DNA from: Sycobia sp. Sy_11
Taxonomy: Eukaryota; Arthropoda; Insecta; Hymenoptera; Epichrysomallidae
Direction of reading: 5' to 3'
Length of the DNA: 64,000 bases
Assembly: GCA_018907035.1 (NCBI GenBank)
Contig: JACCIC010000208.1
Span: 901,501 to 965,500 of the forward strand
A program made the translations under genes and the position numbers. This document shows positions 45,462 to 57,010 of this stretch, in pieces (the stretch's first letter is position 1; the number at the start of each line of letters is the position of its first letter). The notes under the pieces were generated by a model. It ran no database searches and was not told where the DNA came from. It saw nothing but the letters and a program-made list of their open reading frames with translations.

Positions 45462-46719
45462 GTTTTATGTCTGTTTGAAAACTTCACATTGATCGAGCAC
45501 TTATAGCTGTATGCTGGATGGTTAATCTCCTTTTTTTCTTCACATTTACCGAGTAAACAGCAGGGCTCGTTTACATACAGCTTGGATAAATGGTCTTTTC
45601 CACCACGTTGCCTGCAAAGATTAGTTCTGTCAAGGCCCGAACACATGGCCGCTAAATGGCCAGTCTGCCAACACCTGAAGCAGCGCCTTATTTATGTTTT
45701 TTTTCGAACTCTGCAGCTGACCAATCCGATTCGAACATGCCCTGCACATAGTAACTCAGCTGCGTGACTATATGTTACAGACACCACCGCCGTCTGAGTA
45801 CCCCCATAAGCTCGTCGCAAGGAACGAGCGATTAGCATGTTAGTCTCCTTTAGTTCGAGGTGTGATTTCAGAGCCTCTAATACTTCATCCTTTGTAGTGA
45901 CCCCATCTATATCTTTAATCGCCAAAGTAATACGATTAGTCAGGACCGAAGTGGATGCGCTATGGCCAACCTTAGTGTCAACTCATGTGCATCTTTGGCT
46001 GTCCATTCTATTCTTGCATTTCTACGTACCCTGTTAACCTCATTCTTCACATGAGATAACTCCGGGTCATTCTTTATTTGACGCAGTACCTCCGCGTATG
46101 CAACTCCTTTATTGGCCTTAATCAAAATGGAATGAGGCCTATTTCGTCCATTAAGCCTGCGTGCACTATTTAATTCTTTATCTTTACCTTTGGGCTTCTT
46201 GCGCTTGATGGTCTGCCATTGATTTTCCTTGGCCTCAGACTTCCCTGTAGGTACTCCAACCGACTCTGCTGGTCTTCTTAAGCGCATTGATGGTTCATTC
46301 GTCCTTTTGCCACCTATTGTTTTAGAAATGGAATCCATCCCTTCGGCTGCGCTTCGTTTGGTATCAGACCGTAGACTCGGCGTAGTCTGAGTCACCACTT
46401 CATGAGTACCGGGACAGTGATACTGCAACAGATCATCCTCTGCCATACTGATGCATTTGTATGAGGCATTAATAGAACGAGCAAGATCCTTAATGGTCTT
46501 GTGCACGTTATGCCTGTCTTTAACAAAATCCAACAGTTGGCTGATCTTCTCACCATGTCGCTCCAGGTGATTGTTTCTGCGCGTGATGGAGATTTCTCGA
46601 TCCGTCGTTTCTTGATCTATCATGACATCTCCTTTAGTGCCCAGTGTACTATCTATGATTATGTTTGATTTGCCCTCCCCAGAATCCGAGGGGCTACCGC
46701 CGACTATAGAGGCTTGCAC
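45458..46719 (-). pseudogene. R1-clade ORF1 (gag-like, zinc knuckles)
   Basis: The main piece 46719-45940 (259 aa) is charged and ends with RPHSILIKANKGVAYAEVL, a conserved gag segment. After a phase change at about 45930 come 45925-45692 (KDEVLEALKSHLELKETN, AVVSV) and, in another phase, CCHC-type zinc knuckles around FRCWQTGHLAAMC and CRQRGGKDHLSKLC-like sequence (45650-45540; one Cys of the second knuckle is Tyr). The final stop TGA overlaps the ORF2 ATG as ATGA at 45458-45461. Such ORF1 proteins bind element RNA. Confidence 0.75.
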
Positions 46720-46960
46720 TCTATCGGAATCGGTGAGGAGATTGACCGGTCTTGCCGGAGTTACTCCCTGGGGTATATCCTTGATTATACCAAATATTAA
46801 TTATAATTGGCCTTAAGTTCGGGAGGCCCTCCCTATTAGCTTTTTCTGTCCACCCTGAGTATTTTATTTCCTCAGTGCCCTCTACAAATTGTAGCGAGCC
46901 ATCCCCTATCCGCAACCTGGGGAGGCGCCAGATGGGAGAAACCAACAAAACTCCACACTG

Positions 46961-46986
46961 GTGTGTGTGTGTGTGTGTGTGTGTGT
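46961..46986. repeat. (GT)n at the R1-element 5' side
   Basis: Thirteen GT units directly abutting the 5' end of the minus-strand LINE. Confidence 0.95.
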
Positions 46987-47704
46987 AAGGAGGCAAATTT
47001 AGGTTCCGACATTCACGTTTAGATGGCGATATAAGTAGTACGAAAAGTCAGATGTGTCGGATCTAGTACTTATTTGTTAGTTTTGGCATTTACCAATAAA
47101 TTTCAGTTAATAGGCGCCATCATTTTTGTCAATGTATATATATAATATGAAAAACACTTGTTAATATTAAACATATATTTAATCATTTCAATATTGACAA
47201 ATGTATTTATTTAAAATTATCAATTTTTATCAATGAAAGAAATTTGTTTGTCTCTGAACTCAATACGTATACAAACCTTTTTTCCTAGATAGGTATGCAT
47301 TGTATCATTAGCATAACACTCTTCTATAAGCTATTAAATTATAAAAGAAATATTATTATCATTTGTCTTAAGGGGGCTACTGTATTATCTCGAAAACCAG
47401 AAAAATAAATTTCCTAGATAGTGTAAATTTTTACTTATGTGAAAAGCTACAGTATCCTTAATATAATACATTTTAGTATATATTAAAAACAATTTCATAA
47501 ATTATGAGCTATAATACTGAGATATTTCATTAAAAACACTACAAATATTGACTCCAAGACCAAAACTGAAAAATTCAATTAACGTTTAAATGCATACTTT
47601 CTCCATTTATAGAATATATTTCAAAATATACATTTCTAAATATTTATCATAATGGAATTTAAAAATTTGAAATTGATTAAAAATTATACTTATGTTGACT
47701 ATTG
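46987..47704. other. AT-rich spacer
   Basis: No gene or element ends seen. Confidence 0.5.
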
Positions 47705-48655
47705 TGAATTAAATTAATAAATATTTTTATTGGTTTTATCGTCTTTATACCATAATATTTTATACTAATATAATGACAGTTAGACTGTTCTTGTTTACAA
47801 TCATCTCCGAAGAATCTGATTTATAAATTACTACCAAAAATAAAATTAAATTAAATTAAATTAAAAATTAAAAGTAGTAAAAATAATAAAAATATAATAA
47901 TATATATTTTATGGTAAAAAAATATAACTTGACTATCTCCACTATTGTAAATTTAAATGTCCCTTGAATGTCCGATCTTTTGAACCGCTACAATTCATCT
48001 TTAAGAATGAAACTAAAATAAGAACCTAGCAGGCTACTATATATACCCGAACCCCATCCCTAAATTAATTTATATAATATTTATAGAACACGACCCTTTC
48101 TGATTTTTAACTGTAAAACAAATTTTAATTTAATACATAATTTTATATTAATAAAGAATGGTAGATTGTTGCAAATAATTTGAGTTAACACTAAATTTAT
48201 ATTATTGCAATTTTTTAAAGTATAAATACTTTCAAGAGTTTCTGTTGTATAACAAGGTATTAAAAGTAGATATATAAAAGAGAAACTCTTGAAAATATTC
48301 ATATTGTACAAATTGCAATAATATAAATTTAATGTTAGAGTCAAGTAAATTGGATAACACTTAGCCTTTTTAATTAATAAAAAATGCTGTATTAAAAATT
48401 TTGTTTATTTTAATTTAAAATTTAATAAAAATTTAAGGTGTGCGATCAGTAAGATTGTTCTCTGTTGACATAAAACATAGATTATTTTATATTTTTATAA
48501 TTAACTGTTAATTTAATTTAATGTAAGTTTAAAAGTAATTTCTATTTCAGATTCTTTGGAGATGATTATAAATAAGGACCGTGATTATATTAATATAATA
48601 TATTATTGTATAAAGACTAAGCCAATAAAAAGATTTATTAAGTTAAATTGAAAAT
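47705..48655. mobile_element. Long foldback element, copy 3 (opposite orientation, expanded)
   Basis: The ends AATATTTTTATTGGTTTTATCGTC (about 47722) and AGACTAAGCCAATAAAAAGATTT (about 48616) match the foldback family. The outer-arm words AATGACAGTTAGACTGTTC and CAGATTCTTTGGAGATGATT are present. The apical motif appears on the minus strand at about 47955-48000 (ATTGTAGCGGTTCAAAAGATCGGACA), so this copy is inverted relative to copies 1 and 2. It is also longer, with an extra ~400 bp of AT-rich sequence that contains the unsupported ORF 48081-48344. Confidence 0.65.
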
Positions 48656-49660
48656 ATGTTAATTGTATAGAATTATGAAAAATTGAACATAATGATAATG
48701 GAAAATATTGAAACTTTTATAATTCATTTTAAAATGAAATATAATAATATTACATTTGAATGATGGTTGATTGCTTATTCGAAGCATATTAATTTTAAAA
48801 ATAGGTTACATATTAAATGTAAAAATAGCACCGATATTTGGAAGCATACATAGAGTGACGTTAAATAACAAAAAAAAATTACTAGATTAACAATGTTATA
48901 GTTGAAATCTCACCTTTCATTTGTTTATTTAATTAATTAATTTATTTAATTTTCCGTACATATACTCAGTACAGTTCAAATGCTTTTGAATTCCACATCG
49001 ATTCCAACGTGTTGGTAGTAGGATTAAGATTTCAAATTTCGTATAAATGTCTACAAAGTTTTTAAATTTTCTTTTTAGATTTTGTAGCAATTCTTGAAAT
49101 ATAGTCTTTGATTACATTACAAAATATAGGTTTAGAATTTACATACAATATTAATATTAGCTACTTTGGAAACTTTTAGAGTAAAATTTCTACAAATTTT
49201 CTCAAATATATTTTCAGCATCTTGTATACGTTTAGATTTATAACATTGATGATCTTTACAGCACTGCATATTAAGGGTGTTTAATAGAGAAGTAACTTCT
49301 TTTTGTTCTTGACTCAATGATAAAAAATCAGAGAAATTATTAAGACAAACATGTACTATCATCTGAACATTAGCTTTGTGGTAAAAACACGAATATAAGA
49401 AAACTTTCTTCAATTTTTTTTGAACATTTAAAATCTTCATTACTACTAACAGCGGCAGAATTAATCACATTCAAAATATGAACATTGTGCATAGTATGTA
49501 TAAATTTTATTTTTCAAAAGTTTTGCAATTTTTACAACTTTTATCATCAGGTTTTTATGTTAATATAATTTTTTAAAAGCTATTTTTGATTTAGATTTCT
49601 AATTTCAGTATTGTGAGATTTTTATTAATGTTCGTATTATGGTTTATAAATGGAGTGCAG
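48656..49660. other. AT-rich spacer with one unrecognised minus ORF
   Basis: The minus ORF 49440-49132 (102 aa) has a Lys-rich start, five Cys (FLYSCFYHKANVQ, QCCKDHQCYKSK) and a helical middle (LSLSQEQKEVTSLLNTL). It looks more protein-like than the surrounding shadows, but I know no family. It precedes, on the same strand, nothing recognisable. Confidence 0.3.
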
Positions 49661-50250
49661 TATATACGCTTTAAGGTTAAATAACATTGTAACCGTGCAT
49701 TTTTATGGTGCCAGGCAAAACCTGGCATAGATATCGAGATAATTTCTATGCCATCCTTTTCATAACCAAAAAATAATATCCGTGTTTTTCTTTTGTCGAT
49801 TACCATTGTTTATAACAAATTATTTAAACAAATAACCCAAAATGTCGTAATTTTGTACAATTTAATGTGAATATCGATTCTACGAGCAAAAGCACGACAA
49901 TAACCTATGTAACATTTTTTTGTCAGAGTTCAATTTGTTAATATAAAATAAGGATAAACAATCGTACTTTGAGAATAGGGCATTGACGGTGCCAAATACC
50001 ATGCAAAATCTATCTGAGATATCTGGAAACGAACTGCACCATCCTTTTGATAACCAAAAATAAAAGTACCCGTGTTTTTTCTTTTGTTGATTAAAATTGT
50101 TTGTAACAAATTATTTAAATAAATAACCCAAAATGTCGTAATTTTACAAAACTGAATGCAGATATCGATTCTACTGACAAAAACACGAAAAAAACCTATG
50201 TAATGTTCTTTGTCAGAGTTCAATTTGTTAATGTAAAATAAGGATTAACA
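49661..50250. repeat. Two tandem ~290-bp units shared with 12.44-12.87 kb
   Basis: Each unit contains CCATCCTTTT-x-ATAACCAAAA, CCGTGTTTTT, TTGTAACAAATTATTTAAA or close variant, AACCCAAAATGTCGTAATTT, TATCGATTCTAC and GTCAGAGTTCAATTTGTTAAT. Unit starts are about 290 bp apart. Two minus ORFs within (49591-49806, 49930-50223) are two translations of the same repeat. A diverged relative lies beside the piggyBac remnant at 12.4-12.9 kb. Confidence 0.85.
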
Positions 50251-51863
50251 ATTGACATAGAATAATTTTATGAAAAGTTCTATTCCTAAAGTCTAGTTTT
50301 GAAAGATAATTTTTTTTTTCAATGGATGTAACACCGTTAGCCTGCCACTTAAACGTAATCTCTAAATCGGTAACTTTTGAAAAAAATATTGAACGTTATA
50401 TAAATATTTTTTACGTATATATGAGCTAAGATGCTCACAGTTTCTACATAAAAAAATTAAAAAATTACATCAATTATAAGTTGAGTAATCAATGTTAAGT
50501 AAAACTGTTGTTTACGTATTTGTTACCTTTAAATTTTTCAATTCTTAAAAATCTCATATATTTGGTTACAGACGACCTAGTACCTTCTGTATAAGATTAA
50601 AATAAAACTTACATTTAGAACTCTAATTGTGAAGAATATTTTCATTTTCTCAATGTTAAGCAAAAATCTCATCAGCTTTGTATATACGGTCATTTACAAA
50701 CCAAAATATGCAACATTTAGAGGTTCAAAATAAGTATATAAAGAGTCGGCCCACGAAAATTTCCAAGTAAATTTTTTATAACTAACTTCAACCAAATTTT
50801 TGGATCTTTAAAGCTTGCCAGCAAAAAGCACAACGAATTTAAAAATGCGAAAAACGTGATTTCTGCAAAAATTACCTTCTTAAAATGGCTATAACTCTGG
50901 AAATACTTGACGGATATTATTCAACTTTTTATATATAAAAAGGTAATATCAGAGCCTTTCAAATGTGAAAGATGTTCAAAACATTTTTTGCAAATATTAA
51001 AAATTAACCCAAGTATAGGAAATTTCTTCGCCTCTAGTTAGATCCCATTAATAGTCCTCAATATTGAAAATTTGTAATTATTTTATTCTAATAAGTAGAA
51101 ATCTAAACTCAAAAGAATTGAAATTGTTTTTATAGTTATTGAGCTATGATTTTCTTAAAAAAGATTAAAAAGGGTTATTTTTTGGATTTTGATGGGGTTT
51201 TGTAAAGTGTACGCAACTTATCGAGGCCTGAAAATTTGAACATTTTTTTGTGGAGGCACTAAAACGAAATAAAAGTTTGTAGGAAATCGATGACCCCTTT
51301 CTTCAAAAGTGGGTGAAAAGTAAAAATGTTACTTATATATATATATATATAGTATATATCTCATTGGAATAAATATTTTCTATTTTATGTATTTATTCTA
51401 TACGAGCAACATTTCTCGAAAAAAAGGTATTTAAAGGTATATATATATATAGAGCATATACGGAGAACTATTCAAGGTATCCCGCCAAGCAATTGTTAAA
51501 CTTTTGTCCAAATATCTTGTTTGCATGGAAAACTATATAAACCAAAAAAATATATGTTTGCATCAAAACCTCTAATTTTGATTTAAATTTCTTTTCAAAT
51601 TTCTGACTAAAATTCTTTTAAATCGCTCTGAGCAATGGATTTCGGAATAGATATTCAAATTCTGTTTAAATTCATTACAATATTCGTAGTCAGCGTGCCT
51701 AAAAACATAAGTACAGAAATACTCAGTACATAGGGCGATGTGAATATTTCAGGACTAACTAAATACAGACACACCACTGACCATATTTCAGAGGAACCCC
51801 GCGATAGAATCGTTGATATGTTCCTTGATAAATTTTATCAGACATAAAATTATCTATTAAAAT
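50251..51863. other. AT-rich spacer
   Basis: No supported gene. 50750-51320 has the look of a dispersed, once-transcribed repeat (long runs such as GGCTATAACTCTGGAAATAC), unassigned. Short TA runs lie at 51333-51350 and 51440-51452. Confidence 0.45.
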
Positions 51864-52215
51864 TTATTCATAGAGTATTTTGTACATTGTATAATGTTTG
51901 CGCGGATGACTATATTCCGGTGAAACATCACTGGATTTCCTCTTGTCTTTAACGTGGAATGAGGTTTCGTGGCAGGCAGAACTCGATTTCTCGACACGGC
52001 TAAGGAGACTCGTGGTCCGGAGGTCTGCACCGATATGGAGAAGTCGAAGAATCACTCGTACAGCAATTAAAAAGCTTGAACGTAAAATAGCAACAAGACA
52101 GGCTGATTCATATAGAAACATAACATGTAAAAATATGGGAAGGTACACATGCATCAGGTGCTTGCATGATACAAGGTCGTAGGCAGCATTTTCCTGCGTG
52201 TTGCTCTGAAATAAA
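51864..52215 (-). other. Coding-like segment, possible host exon
   Basis: The minus frame to a stop at 51864 reads LLHIGADLRTTSLLSRVEKSS, then HETSFHVKDKRKSSDVSPE, in a GC-richer patch (51930-52060). The upstream part of the same open frame is translated microsatellite and should be ignored. No splice acceptor is certain. It may belong with the candidate exon at 52321-52442. Confidence 0.25.
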
Positions 52216-52224
52216 GGAAGAGAG

Positions 52225-52285
<61 letters not shown>
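52216..52285. repeat. (GA)n microsatellite
   Basis: About 65 bp of GA with one GAAAGA interruption at the left end. Frames translated through it are artefacts. Confidence 0.95.
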
Positions 52286-52288
<3 letters not shown>

Positions 52289-52320
52289 GAGAGGGGAATG
52301 CAAGCAAAACTAGAACTTAC

Positions 52321-52442
52321 AAAAATAATGGTGAGAGCTTGGCGGTGTGAAGTAGCTCCGCGTTTCTTAAGATAGCGTCGTAGAGCTTCTTGGTGACGTA
52401 CACCACCAGAACGGCAATCGCAGTGGCGCAAGACGACGCTAC
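52321..52442 (-). CDS. Candidate host exon (122 nt) with a hydrophobic segment
   Basis: On the minus strand a GC-rich block is bounded by an acceptor-like CTGTGCTAG upstream and a consensus donor GTAAGT immediately downstream (52320-52315). One frame is open throughout: VASSCATAIAVLVVYVTKKL then YDAILRNAELLHTAKLSP. The hydrophobic start with following basic residues looks like a membrane or signal anchor. I do not recognise the protein. The next exon would lie to the left, beyond or across the GA repeat. Confidence 0.35.
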
Positions 52443-52499
52443 CTAGCACAGTGGTAGAATCCGGTATGTATCACGAACATGTATCTCTTAATATAACGT

Positions 52500-52580
52500 A
52501 TAAAAACAAAAGCATAATTTGTCGTCACAAATTATGTTCAATATGATTTGGCATACAAAATCATTTTATAAAAGAATATA

Positions 52581-52622
<42 letters not shown>

Positions 52623-52786
52623 TGGGACAAAGGAATACTCATTCGCGATACATGGACATTCCTCCGTCACAATAGATATTATTTAATTGTATAATAAATT
52701 AGTTACATTATTATCTTGGGCGAGGCTGATAATTCAAATTACTATCATCTGCATGCATATTCTAACAATATCGAATCAATCATATC
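52500..52786. repeat. Dispersed (GA)n-linked repeat, copy A
   Basis: GTCACAAATTATGTTCAATA-TGATTTGGCATACAA followed by TTATAAAAGAA and (GA)n (52583-52616). The same arrangement precedes the GA tract at 60.84-60.97 kb, and a looser one precedes that at 56.06 kb. Confidence 0.6.
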
Positions 52787-53130
52787 ATATCACACTAATT
52801 TATAAAGACAAAGCAAAAAAACTACTGAACCGATTGTTCTGAAATTTGACATAGATTCAATATTATTTTAGGAAGAACATAGGCTATGTTTTTTAATGAA
52901 AATCATGTTACTTTCATCAATAAATTAAGTTAACAGTTTCAACAGCCAGTTTCAGCAGCGGCCACTAGGTGGCATATTGAATCATGAACATCAACTCAAA
53001 GTAGTACACTTAAAGTATTAATACCAGGCCAGCTCGGACGAATGATCAAATCCAACTTTAGGATTCGTATCCTAAAGAAGGTGTGGCACTAGTTGGTATT
53101 ACCAGAGATAATAAGGAAAGATCGTCGACG
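52787..53130 (+). mobile_element. Helitron 5'-end fragment
   Basis: Begins CATATCACACTAATTTATAA-AGACAAAGC, followed by CTACTGAACCGATTGTTCTG and AACATAGGCTATGTTTT. This matches, in reverse orientation, the 5' end of the autonomous Helitron at 61.03-61.41 kb over about 350 bp, up to GGTATTACC (53096). It is a separate insertion in the opposite direction. Confidence 0.75.
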
Positions 53131-53131
53131 C

Positions 53132-53362
53132 TTATGTGCCAAACTGCAGTAAAAATTTTCGACTGAAAACGAGGGCCTCTGGCGGCCAACGCGAGGTACT
53201 GGCCGTTTCGTGTAATATTCCAGATGTTGTTTTTCGAGCTTGTGCGATGTTTCGATCGAGGGAGGAGAAGACTATTTTCGGCGCGTGCAGAGGGAAAGCT
53301 TGTCGAGACAATAGGCTGGAGGCGGGGTGTGCAATAAAAGATGAGTAACTTGTACTGACCAA
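53132..53362. other. GC-rich island, coding potential unclear
   Basis: A 220-bp GC-rich patch open on both strands (minus 76 aa, plus 70 aa). It sits exactly at the inner edge of the Helitron fragment. It could be captured host DNA or a host exon; I cannot choose a strand. Confidence 0.25.
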
Positions 53363-53385
53363 AAAGTAAATTTAGTGCTACATGT

Positions 53386-53386
53386 A

Positions 53387-53449
<63 letters not shown>

Positions 53450-53460
53450 TTATTTATTAC
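53386..53460. repeat. Palindromic compound microsatellite (AAAT)n-(TA)n-(TTTA)n
   Basis: About ten AAAT-type units, about 28 bp of TA, then TTTATTTATTTATT. The whole is self-complementary. Confidence 0.9.
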
Positions 53461-53594
53461 ATATATATGAGAATATATATATATTCTCGTAGCAGTTAGC
53501 AAGTAGCTCAAAAAAACATCAAAGCTGAGAAAATCTCTTATAGCAAAGAGCTACCAAATTTTTCAATTAGTCGACTAACGCGATTTTTGTTAAA

Positions 53595-53599
<5 letters not shown>

Positions 53600-53638
<39 letters not shown>
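53600..53638. repeat. (TA)n microsatellite
   Basis: About 39 bp of pure TA. Confidence 0.95.
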
Positions 53639-53641
<3 letters not shown>

Positions 53642-55040
53642 TTTTAGGATTCTGATTATCTATATAGTAGTAAAAATTGGTGATAATTTCAATTTTATAA
53701 TAAATCACATTAAAACCCAGTCAAAATATTGTTTTTCTATCTTATCTTGCAAAATACAAAAAATTCCATTAAATAATTTAACTGAAAGTTCAAAATCTTA
53801 TCAAAATACAAATTTTTTAATCTATATATTTTTTCTTTAAACGCTTTTTCTTAACAGCAATGCACTTCACCGTAATATTATCATTGACTATTCTATATCC
53901 TCCGTTAGTTTGAATATAATTTTTTGGGAACTCTTTGTACAGAAAAATGTATAGAATAAGAAATATGTTTTTTGATGAAATCTATGACATTTCTTAACAA
54001 TCCTTTTTGAAACTTTTCGTATTTTACAAAATAATTTAGAAAAACCAGATTTTTACGTTGTTCTTATCGTTTTCTATATAAAAATGAAATTTTCTCAAAT
54101 TTTCACCATTATATTTATGATAAGCACTTCAAAAACCATAAACAATATTTCAATATACTAAAGTAAGGCGAGTAATATAATATGCAGATACAATCTCATT
54201 TTTGTTAATTCAAAAAGTAACTAGATTTTTCTGTCAGTAATATAATAATGCTCAACAACACAAACATTGTTAAAGATTCTGTAAAATAAAATTTTTGTAA
54301 AAACCTAAAAATCAAAACCTTCGGGTACTAGACAATAGATGGATATTATAAACAAATATGAATATGAAAAAAAATTATTAATGAATGATTGAAATGAATT
54401 TAAAAAAAATATTCTACGAATCTTTTCTCGAGATCGTCACAGACAGCTTTATTTTCTGTGATGTACTGTACAATAAGACTACAAGTTTATATAAACATAA
54501 TATCACTTATCTAATAACATAATTTACGTTGCGCTACACATTGAAAAGAAGTCTAAATGTAAATGAGTCAATTTCATAAAAGTATATTTATTGCAATCCA
54601 ACAAACATTCATTCAAATTCTATTATTTGAAACAAAAATACACAGCTTTAAAAGGAACGAATATTCTGTAATTTCGAAACAACCGTGTATTTGAAATGAA
54701 TTGTTAGGTTTATTTGAAGAGCAAAAAATATTTGTTACGTTACAAATATTTTTAAATGATTAGAATTTCTAATACACCATACTTGCCTTATTCTATACTT
54801 TTGTATAAAATAAATTTAAAGTATGTTTTAGTTGTGTAAGTAATTTTTAAAATAAAGATTTTTAGTGCTGAAGAGTACATGTAACTGACTTATTAATCAG
54901 TTAAACACTTTCTATTTATTATGATTAAGTCCTAATAATAATAACCCTAATTAACATTCTGATCGGGATGCCTAAAGCTTGAATGGCAGATTGTGTGCGT
55001 TGAATATTCACTACCATTGCGTTTCGTACAATACAAATAT

Positions 55041-55098
<58 letters not shown>

Positions 55099-55317
55099 CA
55101 ATAAAAATGATGGAAAAATATGTAAATGTAGTTAGTATTCATTGCAATATAATATATAGTCTATATTTGCATCGTTGAAGATTACGAAAATGACGACTAC
55201 AGTTGCATTTTATATTTTGTTTAAATTCTCAGTTTTTATATATCAAAAAAATATTTACATTATTTAACAAAACTTTCAGTATTGTAAATGTATAAATTAC
55301 TTATTTTGAATAAATCG
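53639..55317. other. AT-rich spacer
   Basis: No supported gene. A (TA)n tract of about 45 bp lies at 55050-55095. Confidence 0.55.
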
Positions 55318-55503
55318 TTAATTAATGGTGTTGGTATACAACGATAGTCTGTACAGACATGGAAAATAAGCATACTGGTTAACGGTAGTGCAGGTATGAG
55401 CTTGTCTCGGGTGTGACGCCTTTATACGTACGGTCCGCTTCTTCTGCCCGAAAAGGTTCAAAATGCCGGGACCGACGGTCATCAGTTCCAGCTTGAGAAC
55501 CAC
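55318..55503 (-). other. Coding-like GC island, unknown
   Basis: The minus frame of 61 aa (MVLKLELMTVGPGILNLFGQ, then KKRTVRIKASHPRQAH) in a GC-balanced patch. Composition and the abrupt AT-rich flanks suggest an exon or insertion remnant. No splice sites are convincing. Confidence 0.25.
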
Positions 55504-55849
55504 AATAGTAGAGTGCAGATCACAGAGTCATATTACATTATATTTATTTACTTCACTTTGTATTTATACTGTTTTTATTAGTTCACCGATATCGCTGTAA
55601 ATATCTGTCAAATAAAGATTATTCATTAAATAATAAATCCTGGTTTATTCTCGAATTAATCAACAAATGGTATACGAATCAACCCTTTATTTAAATCTAT
55701 AAAAATTTTTTTCAATATACACTTATTTTTATGACATACATTTTACTTGGAACTAAAAAATGCATGTTTGATTTAATTTTATAATGTTTCTCTATTGAAC
55801 TAAAATAATTAAGTTGCAACAAAATATATGTACGCTTTAAAAAAATTAA

Positions 55850-56056
55850 GTTAACATCGAGCCGATATTCATGGCCATTTTCAGCAATTGATCTATGTTT
55901 ACGAATGCAATAGATCTCGAAAAAGCTGCTGATTATAGATTGTAAACTTTTCCAAAAATTATTTGATTACTTTTTATAATTTTGGAGTATCATATTAGAA
56001 TCCTATATAATCAAATTTAACACATAACTACCTTGTATGAAGAAGACAGAGAAAGT

Positions 56057-56144
<88 letters not shown>

Positions 56145-56160
56145 ATGAGAGAGTGAGAGG
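55850..56160. repeat. Dispersed (GA)n-linked repeat, copy B, with long (GA)n
   Basis: ATTGTAAACTTTTCCAAAAA-TTATTTGATTACTTTTT near 55940 resembles 60.69-60.74 kb. (GA)n of about 95 bp with few interruptions occupies 56058-56153. Confidence 0.6.
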
Positions 56161-56819
56161 GGGGAGAAAAGAAAATCCAAGTGGATTAACATGGATTACT
56201 TGATGTTGGTGGGTGTTGCCATATCATGTACCTGCATGTACTCGCGAGTTTCCTCTATACTGTTTCCTCTCATTCTCTCACATGCTCTCACTGTTTATTA
56301 CCTGTCCATCTGCACGCATGTTGTACAAGACCTAGGAGGTAGTCTACCGATATACATGCAACAAATGTTACCATCATTTTTTTTTTTTTTTTTTGTTAAA
56401 TTTGTAGTAAAATATATCCTATCATCTAATCCTAACCGTATAGAATACGTATTCCAAATTTGAAGGCGATCGAAATATTAACTTACATTCAGGAAAAATT
56501 TCTAAGAATTAAAACATAATTTTCTTAAACCAAGAGAGTAGACTTCCTTAAGAACGGAAATCCAGTAAAGTAAATATTTACTTAATTATAATGTTCTAAT
56601 TATTTAAATTTAGCTCATCATAATATGAAAATAAGCTTTTCATTTTCTAGAAAAGGTTTCTTTGAAGCAAGCTGATCAAAATTAAAATGGAAAACCTGAG
56701 TTTCTTAAATTTAGTAATCATATACCTGAACACAATACTTTTGATTCTCTAAAAAAGGCTTTATAGAATCAAACTAATATTTTCTAGAAATTAGTATTTA
56801 ATTGTTTTTATACAGTATA
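56161..56819. other. Spacer
   Basis: The open plus frame 56191-56463 is hydrophobic and partly low-complexity (poly-T near 56380), with no family resemblance. The rest is AT-rich with repeated TTCTTAA/TTCTAGAAA words like those at 61.5-63.3 kb. Confidence 0.4.
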
Positions 56820-56860
56820 CTAGCATCCCCCGTCTCGGCTTCGCTCGAGATTCCAAGTGA
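56820..56860 (-). other. Helitron 3' terminus with hairpin
   Basis: On the minus strand: TCTCG-AGCGAAGC-CGAGA stem-loop, ACGGGGGATG, then CTAG and the flank T. A hairpin about 10 bp before CTRR is the accepted Helitron termination signal. Confidence 0.8.
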
Positions 56861-57010
56861 AGGATTTCTTTTAATATTAAAATTATAATACTTCTGGATA
56901 TATGATATTTTTTGTAACAGTTAGATTTTGTGGTAACAAAATATATTGATTTCAGAATTACCAGTTCTAGAAAGTGCAACATATAATTGACCATGTGAAA
57001 AACAATCTGA

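Larger units (their letters stand above)
43408..46960 (-). mobile_element. R1-clade non-LTR retrotransposon inserted in a (GT)n microsatellite
   Basis: A minus-strand element of 3.55 kb with gag-like ORF1 (46719-45458) and ORF2 (45461-43612: endonuclease, partial RT, C-terminal zinc finger). (GT)n lies directly at both ends, at 43390-43407 and 46961-46986. The 3' end is CCTAATAAAAA directly before (CA)n on the minus strand. R1-clade families such as Waldo and Mino are known to target ACAY or AC repeats, which fits. ORF2 has lost most of the RT palm, so the copy cannot move itself. Confidence 0.85.

Noticed and set aside
49591..50223. Two similar minus ORFs (71 and 97 aa)
   Set aside because: They are the same repeat unit read twice; similarity reflects the tandem repeat, not a gene family.
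52216..52285. Regular repeats considered as CRISPR-like
   Set aside because: The window is eukaryotic and every array seen is a microsatellite or minisatellite without spacers.
51864..52449. 147- and 113-aa minus ORFs
   Set aside because: Their middle is the (GA)n/(CT)n tract; only the short non-repetitive ends are considered as possible exon sequence.
56191..56463. 90-aa plus ORF rich in hydrophobic residues
   Set aside because: It contains a poly-Phe run from poly-T and has no family features.
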